Below are positions 48,801 through 54,445 of a DNA stretch of 64,000 bases, one piece after another. The first letter of the stretch is position 1. Each line of letters opens with the position of its first letter. The translations under genes were made by a program, and so were the position numbers. The notes beneath the pieces are model-generated. The model was not told the DNA's origin. It saw only the letters and a list, made by a program, of their open reading frames with translations, and did not search any database. The stretch is taken from positions 4,638,203 through 4,702,202 of the forward strand of contig JAAONU010000009.1 of assembly GCA_012932295.1 (NCBI GenBank). The letters are read 5' to 3'. Origin of the DNA: Cyclina sinensis (Eukaryota; Mollusca; Bivalvia; Venerida; Veneridae).

Positions 48801-49982
48801 AGATTTTGATAATGGACAAATCTATTTTATAAATCAAATAGTATAAGTGTTAATATTCACTATACTACTGTGTACAGTTCTAATAACAGAAGGCCGTTTG
48901 TAGTTATACAAAGCTATTTGTGTTGAAGAAAATACTTAGATTCGTAGTGAAGATAAATTGTTTGCGATACATTACAGGTCATGATGGAGTGCCAGTATTG
49001 TTGACGAAACAAGAACCTTCTTCTGAATGTCAAGAGGACAATTTCGCAAGCATGATAGAAAGTTCCTGTTAGTTTTATGGATAATTTTCTTTTCGTACTT
49101 ATAAATATCACTTTTCCCTTATTTGTTCATTTACCAATTAAAATATTTGCACCACATATTTGCACTTCAAGTACACCATTTTTGTTTACTCCGAAAACAA
49201 TGTGTAAAATGTGTTGAATCATGGGAAATAGAATCAAATGAAACTGGTAAGCATATAATTACAAATGCTTGACCACGTATAGTCCAGTTTGGAAAACAAG
49301 TGATATAAGTATCAAATAATTTGACATTTAAAGGGATACACAGGCAAATAAATGTCCCAAAAATTAAAACTGATATTATTTGCTCAAATCACGTTCAATA
49401 TGAAGAACTTCCAGTACGTTTGTAGTGAAATGCGGGCTTGAACGTAAATATTTGAACGCTTTTTTAACAGAAAGTAAAACATGAACGAAATCACCGAGTT
49501 ATTTACAAATAGGTCACATGACAAAAACAACCAATCGTCGTTTCTCTTGGGTTGCTTTTTGACGTAGATCACGTGACAGTTACTTCAACCGTCCAATCAT
49601 TCACTGCGGAATTTAGCGCGAAATCTAAACTTTCTATCTAGACCCACGTGGGTCAAGTAAGGAAACCACCCGGTTTTTCATTTAAAAGAGGAAATCTTTG
49701 TTACTGGGACAGATGATTGCATTTATTTGGATCACATTTATAGTATATTGATTGAAGAAATGAGGAAGAAAGCAAAACGTTTGCCTGTATATCCCTTTAA
49801 AGAACAAACTGGAAATGTCTCTTAGAACAGGATGATTTGGCCAGAACATTCATTTCTTGGCGGTAACTATTCCGCAGATACATTATTCTATGATATCATT
49901 CTGATGTTTCGAAATTTTCAGCACAGTCGACAGTTAAATTAGATGAATAATAATAAAATGTCTGGTTTTTTTTTCAGGTTAA
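18828..49982 (+). CDS. Large modular EGF/Ig/SEA transmembrane protein gene (whole model)
   Basis: About 26 exons were joined by AG/GT borders with compatible phases. Order: signal peptide; EMI-like Cys-rich module; EGF; eight calcium-type EGFs; an unrecognised domain over three exons (34235-36422); a giant exon (36960-40313) with coiled coil, Cys cluster, hydrophobic helices and Ig domain; EGF; SEA; Cys-rich stalk; transmembrane helix; cytoplasmic tail; stop. Coding length is about 6.7 kb (about 2,235 residues). It is expected at the cell surface as an adhesion or receptor-type protein; the SEA domain may self-cleave at GSVI. No named orthologue is recognised. The giant exon has two apparent frameshifts and two in-frame TAA codons, so the gene may be a pseudogene, a null allele or an assembly with errors. 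Possible polyadenylation hexamers are ATTAAA at 50173 and AATAAA at 51469. Confidence 0.75.
18866..20311. other. Intron 1 of EGF/SEA gene
   Basis: No further exon was recognised. The frames at 19083-19436 and 19935-20312 are incidental; the latter reads through the intron into exon 2 without a break. Confidence 0.6.
20312..20428 (+). CDS. EGF/SEA gene exon 2: Cys-rich EMI-like module, first half
   Basis: After the acceptor CTATCTTCAG (phase 2) the exon encodes [20 protein letters not shown] then [13 protein letters not shown] and ends in phase 2 before GTAAGA. Continuing into exon 3 it gives CRRYRTVGYTC. The pattern of paired Cys and aromatic residues before a CC-x-GY-x-G-x-x-C ending resembles an EMI domain, the usual N-terminal module before EGF arrays. 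EMI assignment is by pattern only. Confidence 0.72.
20941..21020 (+). CDS. EGF/SEA gene exon 3: EMI-like module, second half
   Basis: The acceptor ATCATTTCAG and the donor GTGAGA flank an 80-nt exon (phase 2 to 1) encoding [20 protein letters not shown] then GNDCNT. The [10 protein letters not shown] ending matches the terminal motif of EMI domains. Confidence 0.75.
21317..21415 (+). CDS. EGF/SEA gene exon 4: EGF-like domain 1
   Basis: A phase 1-1 exon encoding [20 protein letters not shown] then [11 protein letters not shown]: six Cys in EGF spacing with the CQNGGTC core. It lacks the DxNEC calcium-binding start, so it is a short non-calcium EGF of the tenascin/MEGF type. Confidence 0.85.
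22045..23005. mobile_element. Interspersed repeat element, about 960 bp, in intron 4
   Basis: It begins at a GC-rich palindrome CCCGCGCAAGCGCGGG (22054-22069) in otherwise AT-rich DNA. It contains two copies of GACCTTGAGCCGGC-type sequence (about 22587 and 22798) and two of AAGTTTCATGAAATT, and ends with a CAGACGGACGCAC run and the G-rich palindrome CCGCTATGCGGCGGGGGATT near 22980-23000. The same kind of terminal module closes the repeats at 27985 and 28600. No protein-coding frame seen. Confidence 0.6.
23812..23934 (+). CDS. EGF/SEA gene exon 5: calcium-binding EGF 2
   Basis: A 123-nt phase 1-1 exon after TTATCTTCAG. It begins [16 protein letters not shown], continues [20 protein letters not shown] and closes with a Cys. 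The DxNEC start and the C-x-N-x4-F-x-C beta-hydroxylation motif are both present. Confidence 0.92.
24160..24286. mobile_element. Short palindromic MITE-like element
   Basis: TCCAGATTAGCAAAA (24166-24180) and its exact inverted copy TTTTGCTAATCTGGA (24264-24278) enclose about 83 bp, with partial similarity extending outward. A second small foldback follows at once (24301-24404). Confidence 0.55.
24301..24404. repeat. Short foldback with 10-bp perfect inverted ends
   Basis: AACACCGAGT and ACTCGGTGTT are perfect inverted copies about 104 bp apart, in an intron of the EGF/SEA gene. Too short to assign to a transposon family. Confidence 0.5.
25139..25261 (+). CDS. EGF/SEA gene exon 6: calcium-binding EGF 3
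   Basis: A phase 1-1 exon encoding [20 protein letters not shown] then [20 protein letters not shown]. Calcium-binding start and C-x-N-x4-Y-x-C motif present. Flanked by AACTTCAG and GTAATA. Confidence 0.93.
25520..25771 (+). repeat. Tandem duplication, copy 1 (252 bp)
   Basis: Nearly identical to 25772-26025. It carries the end of an intron, its acceptor and the first 55 bases of an EGF exon. The two copies differ by several substitutions and one CA-repeat length change. The junction shares ATAC with the original left flank, suggesting microhomology-mediated duplication. Confidence 0.93.
25717..25775 (+). pseudogene. Truncated duplicate EGF exon ending in TGA
   Basis: After an intact acceptor (TGATTTTCAG) the frame reads [19 protein letters not shown] and then hits TGA at 25773-25775, where the duplication junction returns to intron sequence. 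Only the first half of the EGF domain remains and no donor follows at the EGF exon end. It differs from the functional copy at 25971 by Gly-to-Cys and Gln-to-Leu changes. If spliced in, it would truncate the protein. Confidence 0.85.
25772..26025 (+). repeat. Tandem duplication, copy 2 (254 bp)
   Basis: The second copy of the 252-bp unit. It ends inside the intact EGF exon at 25971-26093. Confidence 0.93.
25971..26093 (+). CDS. EGF/SEA gene exon 7: calcium-binding EGF 4
   Basis: A phase 1-1, 123-nt exon encoding [20 protein letters not shown] then [20 protein letters not shown]. Full six-Cys EGF with calcium and hydroxylation motifs. Its first half and acceptor are duplicated upstream. Confidence 0.92.
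26451..26573 (+). CDS. EGF/SEA gene exon 8: calcium-binding EGF 5
   Basis: A phase 1-1 exon encoding [20 protein letters not shown] then [25 protein letters not shown] start and C-x-N-x4-Y-x-C motif present. Confidence 0.93.
26574..27639. other. Intron 8, first part
   Basis: No exon or RNA gene recognised. Intron 8 is about 4.5 kb and holds the repeats listed below. Confidence 0.5.
27640..28612. repeat. Tandem repeat, about 150-bp unit, 5 copies, with CGGACGG/G-rich terminal modules
   Basis: Units share GATAAAGGGGAATAACTCTA, ACTGCACTACCTACCAATGT, GCTCTGTCAGTGTATGAAGT and TTTTGGAGTTATGCTCCGGA. Two units end in a CGGACGGAC run plus TTTCTAATATCCCCTCCGCC and TTTGGCGGGGGGATAA, a palindromic tail. 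This looks like a short interspersed element partly expanded in tandem. It gives spurious open frames. Confidence 0.85.
28890..29200. repeat. Dispersed repeat family D, copy 1
   Basis: Contains GGAGTTAATTCACCAAGACA, GGGGCAAGTGTGAGGTTGGT, GGCGGTAACCCATCGGGTTC and ATTGACTGTGTAGAAAGGCT. Matching segments occur in the same order at 45695-45900 and 46280-46560, and partly at 42525-42760 and 46715-46870. No coding frame. Confidence 0.7.
29201..31065. other. Intron 8, last part
   Basis: No exon recognised. A duplicated TTGACGCAAACCAGTCAA-type segment occurs at about 29331 and 29360. GTTGCCATGGTAAT at 30887-30900 resembles an RFX X-box half-palindrome, about 165 bp before exon 9. Confidence 0.45.
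31066..31185 (+). CDS. EGF/SEA gene exon 9: calcium-binding EGF 6
   Basis: A phase 1-1 exon (120 nt) encoding [20 protein letters not shown] then [19 protein letters not shown]. Calcium and hydroxylation motifs present. Flanked by TTTTTTCAG and GTATCC. Confidence 0.92.
31400..31522 (+). CDS. EGF/SEA gene exon 10: calcium-binding EGF 7
   Basis: A phase 1-1 exon encoding [20 protein letters not shown] then [20 protein letters not shown]. Acceptor TTAATTTAG, donor GTTAGT. Confidence 0.92.
32089..32202 (+). CDS. EGF/SEA gene exon 11: Notch-type EGF 8
   Basis: A phase 1-1 exon (114 nt) encoding [20 protein letters not shown] then [16 protein letters not shown]. The shorter loops, CQNGGTC core and GFTG-x-x-C ending are of the Notch/Delta class, unlike the fibrillin-like neighbours. 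Confidence 0.93.
32490..33305. repeat. Minisatellite, 51-bp unit, about 16 copies
   Basis: Copies of TTCATACTTCAGTTTGTTAA then AGTCCCTGTTCAAATTGATT and TAACTGATGTG fill most of the intron before exon 12. The last four or five copies are the most alike. The 51-bp period equals 17 codons and the unit lacks a stop in one frame, giving a 127-codon repetitive frame at 32943-33326 that should not be called a protein. Confidence 0.93.
33554..33679 (+). CDS. EGF/SEA gene exon 12: calcium-binding EGF 9
   Basis: A phase 1-1 exon (126 nt) encoding [20 protein letters not shown] then [20 protein letters not shown]. It is the last EGF before the unrecognised domain. Confidence 0.92.
33884..34188. mobile_element. 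305-bp foldback element with 6-bp target duplication
   Basis: Both ends read TACGGAATACCGTTAGG inward from opposite strands, and inverted similarity continues for about 60 bp (one G/A difference near the ends). The element is flanked by GTTAGT on both sides (33878-33883 and 34189-34194). The centre is a series of GCGATAATGCGATGGCGACA-type units on one side and their inverted equivalents on the other, so nearly the whole element folds on itself. No coding frame. It lies 46 bp before exon 13. Confidence 0.85.
34235..35108 (+). CDS. EGF/SEA gene exon 13: unrecognised extracellular domain, part 1
   Basis: An 874-nt exon (phase 1 to 2) follows GTTATGTTACAG; its frame opens [20 protein letters not shown] and runs without a stop to the donor GTAAGT. 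The product is beta-rich in appearance, with spaced Cys, N-glycosylation sites (NFS, NST) and a C-terminal segment [21 protein letters not shown] do not recognise the family. Its intact frame contrasts with the broken giant exon downstream. The internal ATG at 34243 is not the gene start. Confidence 0.85.
35109..35752. other. Intron 13
   Basis: AT-rich. The open frame at 35113-35349 has no splice context and is taken as incidental. Confidence 0.5.
35753..35918 (+). CDS. EGF/SEA gene exon 14: unrecognised domain, part 2
   Basis: A phase 2 to 0 exon (166 nt) between TTTCTATATAG and GTATGT. It reads [20 protein letters not shown] then [20 protein letters not shown], ending QCVTQ. It joins exon 13 in frame and carries one N-glycosylation site (NKT). 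Confidence 0.78.
36269..36422 (+). CDS. EGF/SEA gene exon 15: unrecognised domain, part 3
   Basis: After TATTTTTAG the frame reads [20 protein letters not shown] then [20 protein letters not shown] and ends at the donor GTAAAC in phase 1. It joins exon 14 in phase 0. Confidence 0.75.
36440..36950. mobile_element. Interspersed repeat filling intron 15
   Basis: Starts with TGTCCCCGAAGAAGGGCATA and a GTCCGTCTGTCAGTCCGTCC run, then GACCTTGA-rich sequence (TATGACCTTGATTGATCTTG, ACATGACCTTGATATTGAGG). The style is that of the dispersed elements at 22.0 and 27.6 kb. It occupies nearly the whole intron and may have been inserted close to the acceptor of the giant exon. Confidence 0.5.
36960..40313 (+). 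pseudogene. EGF/SEA gene giant exon 16: coiled coil, Cys cluster, helices, Ig; with frameshifts and stops
   Basis: The acceptor GTTCAGTTTAG leads to [16 protein letters not shown], then the frame shifts by one near 37013-37016 into a 2.1-kb frame ([15 protein letters not shown]...). That frame holds N-glycosylation sites, furin-like sites (KTKRQ at 38148-38162; RIRRQ at 38217-38231), a coiled coil (about 38240-38540), a 10-Cys cluster ([16 protein letters not shown]...; 38544-38706) and long hydrophobic helices (38700-39010). TAA at 39138-39140 interrupts; the same frame resumes with [20 protein letters not shown] and RKRRD to 39785. A second shift near 39779-39791 leads into [15 protein letters not shown], then TAA at 39911-39913, then the Ig domain (40040-40310: FKCPVKSN...VTWLSND...YYCIAGN). 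The donor is GTATGT. Four lesions in 3.35 kb suggest decay or assembly errors. The domain before the Ig is not recognised. Confidence 0.78.
40314..40853. other. Intron 16 with two TA microsatellites
   Basis: (TA)n runs at about 40556-40571 and 40790-40809, the latter followed by a T-run. Nothing else recognised. Confidence 0.6.
40854..40976 (+). CDS. EGF/SEA gene exon 17: calcium-binding EGF 10
   Basis: A phase 1-1 exon encoding [20 protein letters not shown] then [20 protein letters not shown]. Same class as EGFs 2-9, now after the Ig domain. The hydroxylation motif C-x-N-x4-F-x-C is kept. Confidence 0.9.
41528..41619 (+). CDS. EGF/SEA gene exon 18: SEA domain, part 1
   Basis: A 92-nt exon (phase 1 to 0) after CGTTGCATAG encoding [20 protein letters not shown] then [11 protein letters not shown]. 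It forms the first strand and helix of a SEA fold when joined to the next exons. Confidence 0.75.
42240..42301 (+). CDS. EGF/SEA gene exon 19: SEA domain, part 2
   Basis: A 62-nt exon (phase 0 to 2) between TTTCTTTCTAG and GTTTGT, encoding [20 protein letters not shown]. Joins both neighbours in frame. Confidence 0.72.
42525..42760. repeat. Dispersed repeat family D, partial copy
   Basis: TTTGACTGTATAGGGAGGTT and TTTGACTGTGTAGAGAGGCT, followed by TTTCCTGAAAGTGCC, match the right end of the family D repeats at 28.9, 46.3 and 46.8 kb. Confidence 0.5.
43107..43246 (+). CDS. EGF/SEA gene exon 20: SEA domain core with GSVI site
   Basis: After TTTTGTAG the frame (phase 2) reads [20 protein letters not shown] then a helix with [24 protein letters not shown]-x-D-Y is the SEA-domain strand; in mucin-type SEA domains the Gly-Ser bond self-cleaves. 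The donor used is GTTATT in phase 1. An alternative donor GTAAGG at 43354 would extend the exon but breaks the phase with exon 21. Confidence 0.72.
43693..43798 (+). CDS. EGF/SEA gene exon 21: Cys-rich juxtamembrane module
   Basis: A phase 1 to 2 exon (106 nt) encoding [20 protein letters not shown] then [14 protein letters not shown]. Four Cys in an EGF-remnant pattern lie between the SEA domain and the membrane. Confidence 0.7.
44225..44250 (+). CDS. EGF/SEA gene exon 22: 26-nt micro-exon
   Basis: A very short exon (phase 2 to 1) between GTCGTTTCAG and GTAAGA encoding KKPDASTSS. It links the Cys-rich module to the transmembrane exon with exact phase agreement on both sides. Confidence 0.68.
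44599..44710 (+). CDS. EGF/SEA gene exon 23: transmembrane helix
   Basis: After TTTCTTTTAG the frame reads [20 protein letters not shown] then [16 protein letters not shown]: a 25-residue hydrophobic helix followed by basic stop-transfer residues. The donor assumed is GTTTTT after CACAG (phase 2), which matches the phase of the tail exons. If that donor is skipped, the frame continues through [20 protein letters not shown] to TAA at 44775-44777, giving a shorter basic tail. Confidence 0.78.
45044..45079 (+). other. Possible small cytoplasmic exon, uncertain
   Basis: Between TGTCTTTAAG and GTAATC a 36-nt stretch could encode [12 protein letters not shown]. It needs phase 1 at its start, which the transmembrane exon does not supply. 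Left unassigned. Confidence 0.25.
45409..45602 (+). CDS. Cytoplasmic-tail exon, copy 1 (intact)
   Basis: After TATTGTACAG the 194-nt exon (phase 2 in, phase 1 out) reads [20 protein letters not shown] then [20 protein letters not shown] and [15 protein letters not shown] before GTAAGT. Its first half is more hydrophobic than copy 2. It joins exon 23 in frame and, through phase 1, the terminal exon at 49978. Confidence 0.6.
45695..45900. repeat. Dispersed repeat family D, copy 2
   Basis: GGAATTAATTCACCAGGACA, TTGGGGCAAGTGTGAGGTTG, AAGGCGGTAATCCAGTAGGT and TTGTGGTGTCTTTTTAAC match copy 1 (28.9 kb) in the same order. It lies between tail-exon copies 1 and 2. Confidence 0.7.
46280..46560. repeat. 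Dispersed repeat family D, copy 3
   Basis: AAGATAACTTGTACTTGATT, TCGGGGCAAGTGTCAGGTTG, GAGGTAACCCCACGAGTTCT and TACTGTGTAGGAAGGCTGTG match family D. A partial fourth copy follows at 46715-46870 (GGCGGTAACCCCACGAGTTC ... TAGGGAGGCTGTGC). Confidence 0.7.
47365..47549 (+). CDS. Cytoplasmic-tail exon, copy 2 (intact)
   Basis: After AATTCCTGCAG the 185-nt exon (phase 2 in, phase 1 out) reads [20 protein letters not shown] then [20 protein letters not shown] and [15 protein letters not shown] before GTAAGT. Joined to exon 23 it gives [15 protein letters not shown], a hydrophilic tail expected on the cytosolic face. It is the best candidate for the main isoform. Joined to 49978 it ends ...ESSC and TAA. 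Confidence 0.65.
48135..48281 (+). pseudogene. Cytoplasmic-tail exon, copy 3 (deleted, frame-broken)
   Basis: The acceptor TTGTAAACAG and the donor GTAAGT are kept, but the middle is deleted (147 nt, not frame-compatible). Reading from the acceptor gives [11 protein letters not shown] and then TAA. The 3' half still encodes [20 protein letters not shown] and SASMIESS in another frame. Confidence 0.7.
48878..49067 (+). pseudogene. Cytoplasmic-tail exon, copy 4 (frame-broken)
   Basis: The acceptor TGTGTACAG is kept, the donor has changed to GTTAGT, and the length (190 nt) does not preserve the frame. The phase-2 frame meets TGA after about 16 codons. The 3' half encodes [20 protein letters not shown] and FASMIESS in the shifted frame and, if the donor is ignored, ends at once in TAG. 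Confidence 0.68.
49978..49982 (+). CDS. EGF/SEA gene terminal exon: completes one codon, then TAA
   Basis: TTTTTTTTCAG precedes GTTAAG. With the phase-1 ends of the tail exons, GT completes CGT (copy 1) or TGT (copies 2-4) and the next codon is TAA. The strong polypyrimidine acceptor and exact phase fit support it, although only two coding bases plus the stop are involved. Confidence 0.5.
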
Positions 49983-51954
49983 GATCTTTGACTCTTCAAA
50001 CTTGCAGTAGAAATCAGCAAGATATTACTTTAGTTTATTGAACATTAACAATGCATCTTTTAAGACATGAATTTTAGTTGTTAAAAAGTTGTTTACTTGC
50101 AAGAAAATATTTTTGTAATCAGATGTGATCATAAGTGATGTATGGTTTACTATTTTATATTTATATTTTTTTATTAAATATTTATATTTATGTTTTGTTA
50201 GTTAACCAGGTACTGTTTATATTAATCATAGGTAGGTTTGCTTGAGAGTTAAACATGCTTTGTAGACCAAGTCATAGAGGTAAAAGGACTTCCGCAAGGA
50301 AAGCTTGGTCACCTGCTATTAGTATTTGATGTTATGCACGTGATAATGGCCAGTCAACAATCTTTTTTTCAAATTGTGCATATTGTCTTTGCAACCATTC
50401 GAGAACTTTTCATTGCATTTATTATGGATTTAAATTTGTTGAGGCTGAACGGGTGACTATTGTATTTCATCCAAAACTTCCATTGGCAGGCTCTAACAGA
50501 TCTTTCATCGTAAAGATATGGATATTTATCAATTATCTTAAAAGAAAAATGTTTCAGTTATAGATGTGGTAGTGTTAAAGACACTATAATAAGAGAGGAA
50601 TGACATTTTTTAAAAAGATAAATACTTTTGTAGATGTAGATAACATTTTTCCAATCAGTCTCGGTTGAATTATCGGGGCTCTAAGCAGCTATGCAAGCGA
50701 TCGACAACCAGTTGCCGGTGAAAAGCCACCTTTTATCTAGTTAGTAAGTTGCAATGAACCAAACATAATGTTGTTTGCCACAGAATGATGCAAAGAACCA
50801 AACACAATGTAGGTTGCCACAGATGATGCAAAGAATCAAACACAATAATAAATGCCACAGAATGAAGCAAAGAACTAAGAACCAATCAAAATGTTTGTTG
50901 CCACAGAATAGTGCAAAGACCCAAAGACAATGCTGGTTGCTAAAGAATTATTGCAAGTCGCCGAAAAAAGGTACCTGTCATAAATGATTGCTAGTTACAA
51001 CGAGTCTTTTATCTAGAGAATATTGTTTGTACAGATTGCTGCAGTTGAAAACACCATTTGCCATTCAATCAGTTTGAAGCTTTTAAAAATATTGCAGTCA
51101 CACTCAATTCACTGATTACCACTTTTAAGCTAATATTAGTCGCCTCGAAGTTGATTAAAGTCCCATTGTCCAAGTGACATTTGGCTTTGACTTGTCGTTT
51201 GTTGTAAAATTTTAAACAGAATATTACGATGTGCTTTATTGTTACATGATTCATATTTACCAATTGTGTGTAAGAATGTTTTATTTTTCTCTGCTTCTAC
51301 TGTAAAGACATTATATTAACCAGAATAGTACTTGGATCATAATTTGATGTCTACCGAATACGTTTTATCAGTGTACATTTATTCATGTTTGACTGTTTTC
51401 ACAAATCTATTGCATGACATAACTTTTCTGTGCTCACTATATTCTTATTCTTATTTATATGTTTTTAAAATAAAGTCTAACAGAGCAATTGTCACAGTCT
51501 TACATCTTTCAATTATTTCTCTGCCCAATCCCATATCGCGTGCATTTGTTTTATGTTTTAGATAAGATTTTAGTGAGTATTAAATATGTCGGTCTGCATT
51601 TTTCATTATCACATTTTCATAACAAATTCTTTTTTTCTTTTGTAAACCAAAACGCCGCCGGTTATTCTATTTACGATAAACAAATTTTGCAGTCAATTGA
51701 GAAATTTCCCATATATGAATGATTAAACTTCAAAGCTTATTTTCCCATAATTGTACATTTTACAGTAATGTTAATTGCAAGTACTTCTGGGTAACTGTCT
51801 ACATGTTTAAGCGCTATACGAGTGTTGTTTATAGTTTAAATTAAAGTAGACTTGGCTAATATAAAATTTGTATATTATAAAACCATTAATCTAATCGAAA
51901 CATTTTTGTCATCTTAACGTCCGGTTTTGTGAAAATTGTGACATGATAACTTAG
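49983..51954. other. Probable 3'UTR and intergenic
   Basis: Candidate polyadenylation hexamers are ATTAAA at 50173-50178 and AATAAA at 51469-51474. A short minisatellite lies at 50749-50955. No coding exon recognised. Confidence 0.45.
50749..50955. repeat. Minisatellite, about 40-bp unit, 5 copies
   Basis: Units of the type GCAAAGAACCAAACACAATG then TAGGTTGCCACAGAATGAT. Copies diverge by indels. The open frame over it (50775-50987) is a by-product. Confidence 0.85.
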
Positions 51955-52635
51955 TTAATTTTTATACTTCATGGAGAAGAGTCTCACTTCTTCATATTCG
52001 TCTCTGTTTCCTACTAAAATAAACCAGTTACAATGTTGCATATGGAAACATGTCTTTTTGAGACTTTCGTCCAGAAAACGGTACTGAAACTTCTCGTCAA
52101 CATTAAATTCTTCAAGCTTAACAACGAAAAAGCGTGTGTTAATGGAAGTCCTTAGCTGTGTCGGTGTTTTCAACCCGTTTGCTTTCATTACTGTCTGTAT
52201 TAGTAACTTTGTGGTGTTTAAATAACCACATCTTAGCACAAAGTCGAGCAGGGTCCATACGTATTGATTTCTTGCAATTAAAAGCGATTCCATTTCTTTT
52301 TGGAAATGTCATCAATGTTCACATTACGTTTGCTTTTCTGTCGGCGGCACATAAATGCAGCACTGTATTTCTTTGGTTGCCCATTGCAAGAGGGTCAACT
52401 TTCTTCGTCATAAGCAGATCCATACTTGTCTCCCTTCTCCAGCCAGTCGCGAGAAGAAAAGGTGTAAGCCGAGAGTATCTTAAGCATTTATGTCAGCTTT
52501 CCTTTTCAGCAAGATGTTTTCGATTTCAATGTGCTTTCAAGTCACAGGCATGGTGTAAAGGAGTCTGCTGGGTTGCGTCCCGGTCATCAACACTAGCACC
52601 ACTCGTTAACAGCATCATTACTGTTTTCAGTTTTC
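51955..52635 (-). pseudogene. Ankyrin-repeat protein pseudogene (exon fragment)
   Basis: On the minus strand an acceptor-like TTTATTACAG (ends 52636) opens onto LKTVMMLLTSGASVDDRDAT then QQTPLHHACDLKAH, a textbook ankyrin repeat. The frame then breaks, resumes as IEIENILLKRKADINA, hits TAA, shifts again to LTPFLLATGWRRE...VDPLAMGNQRNTVLHLCAAD, meets TGA, and finally continues as MESLLIARNQYVWTLLDFVL in a 112-codon frame ending at 51955. At least two frameshifts and two stops are present. The TPLHHA/TPFLLA/TVLHLCA motifs every 33 or so residues identify the fold; the parent gene is not identified. Confidence 0.82.
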
Positions 52636-54224
52636 CTGTAATAAAATGTAGAAATGCGATAACCGTAAAATGGAACTTAATAAACATTTACAGTTACACT
52701 AACTCGTTTGACACCTGAAAAATGTGTGTCATTTGAGCGCATGGTACGCAAAACTTTCTTCTGTCTTCATATTTCCTGAAAGAATTTCAGTTTAACCGTC
52801 CGTTTTAGTTTATATAATAATAAATCAATCCTTACACATGTTATTTTGTTTAAAAGCATCTTTTCGATTATGTAAAGAATAAAATTAACCGTTTTTTACC
52901 AGATTTGACGGCCTCGTATAGTGATAAAGTATCACCCCTGATAGAGTTGACAACACTGTTATCTTGCAGCGGCAAGGTTTGAGACTATGTATCAAAAGGA
53001 GGTCATGTTAATCCAGGATAAGTAGGTAAAGTAATTTTTAAAAACTAATGTCATGGAAGTGGGTATAATTAATAATGAGAACGCAATATTTAGGCATTTT
53101 ATTGATCGACTTAGATAGTGAATAAGTGACCGACCGTCCAATCAAAGAAATTTAAGGGAATGCATTTATTAAATTGTAATTTTCTACTTACATACGGACA
53201 ACAAATCTCTAATGATAGCTAATGAGGTCAGCTATTACTCTTCTCCCCTAAGTCGGTCAGGTGGTTCCTATTTCCTTCGACGGGTTTCTGGCTTGCACAC
53301 TTTTAACCCTAGTAATAAAAGCGTTAAATCTTAATTGACTGATATATTTGAAAGTGCTAAATGATGTTGTTTGTACGTTTTGTAACAACAAATAAAAGAG
53401 CGAGTGTTTAAGTCCTGAAATCTGTGAATATACCATAGAAATGTTTGTTCTACAAGTATTCGAAACATGTTCTAATAATACACTCTTGAAAAGTAAGAGT
53501 TTAAATTCATAAAGCTTAATGTTCAGATACAATCTGAACTTATAAACGAACTTATTGACAGAGAAATTCCATAACAGCGTTATGAGAAAGTGTATTATTA
53601 GTTCAGTTACACCCACGTGTGTTAAGAATAGCCATTACAAGCTCGACATCCGGAGACTCTTGGTCAATTGCGCTATTCAGAAACCCGACGCGTCTGCGAC
53701 TGTCCTACATAAAATATAAAAGGTTATCCAAAGGTTTGCCAAATTGTGAAACAGTACGATTTATATGAATCAGTATAATGTTACAGTCAGATTCTTACGG
53801 CTTGCTCAATTGTTAAATTGACTTTTTCCGGTGAAAAATAATATTTGAATAGTTGTACGTGTATTTAACTAATATATGAGGAGAAAGTATGAAATTTCTT
53901 GCATGATATGCTTCGTTATTTTTGCTTAAGAGGAAATATCCGTATTTAGTATTTGAAATATGGTTATTTTTTATAAAGTAGGTAGATTTTGTTCTCTTAT
54001 AGCTATAAGGACTTGCAAAATGTAACATCTCTTTCGTCCGGTTACGAAATAATATATGCAGTTTCCGTCTTAACGACTACTGCATACTTGATTAACCTGC
54101 ATACCATTGCGTCTACACAGTTTATTATTCAGTCAAAACGTTACACCCCAATGACATATCAGTTTGTCACATGATGGATAGTTCATTTAAGAAATAAAGA
54201 GAAAGAATGAATACAATTGCAAAA
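52636..54224. other. Intergenic, nothing recognised
   Basis: AT-rich with short frames on both strands; none shows a domain or convincing splice context. No upstream exon of the ankyrin pseudogene was found. Confidence 0.45.
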
Positions 54225-54445
54225 AAGTGATCGAGGGGTGCCTACTCGAACCGGAGATCGTTAGTTTAAATCCGACAAGTGGTTAGATTTTCCAGAGACT
54301 TTCCGTATTCCATACCTTTGGCACGAGTACTGGTTTGAACCCAGGTCGGTAGCATTCCGGGTGCTGTAGATGCAGTAGATTGCACCAATATCACTATTAT
54401 TTCTCCTGCTGGTGAAGATGCCGAGCTGTTCCGGAACAAGAAATA
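54225..54445 (+). repeat. SINE-like element
   Basis: AGTGATCGAGGGGTGCCTAC and GGAGATCGTTAGTTTAAATC resemble a degenerate pol III A-box/B-box pair on the plus strand. A second B-box-like GGTTTGAACCCAGGTCGG follows at about 54330. GC content is above the flanks. Confidence 0.45.

Noticed and set aside
52158..52718. 186-codon plus-strand frame
   Set aside because: Antisense to a recognisable ankyrin-repeat relic; no domain in the plus frame.
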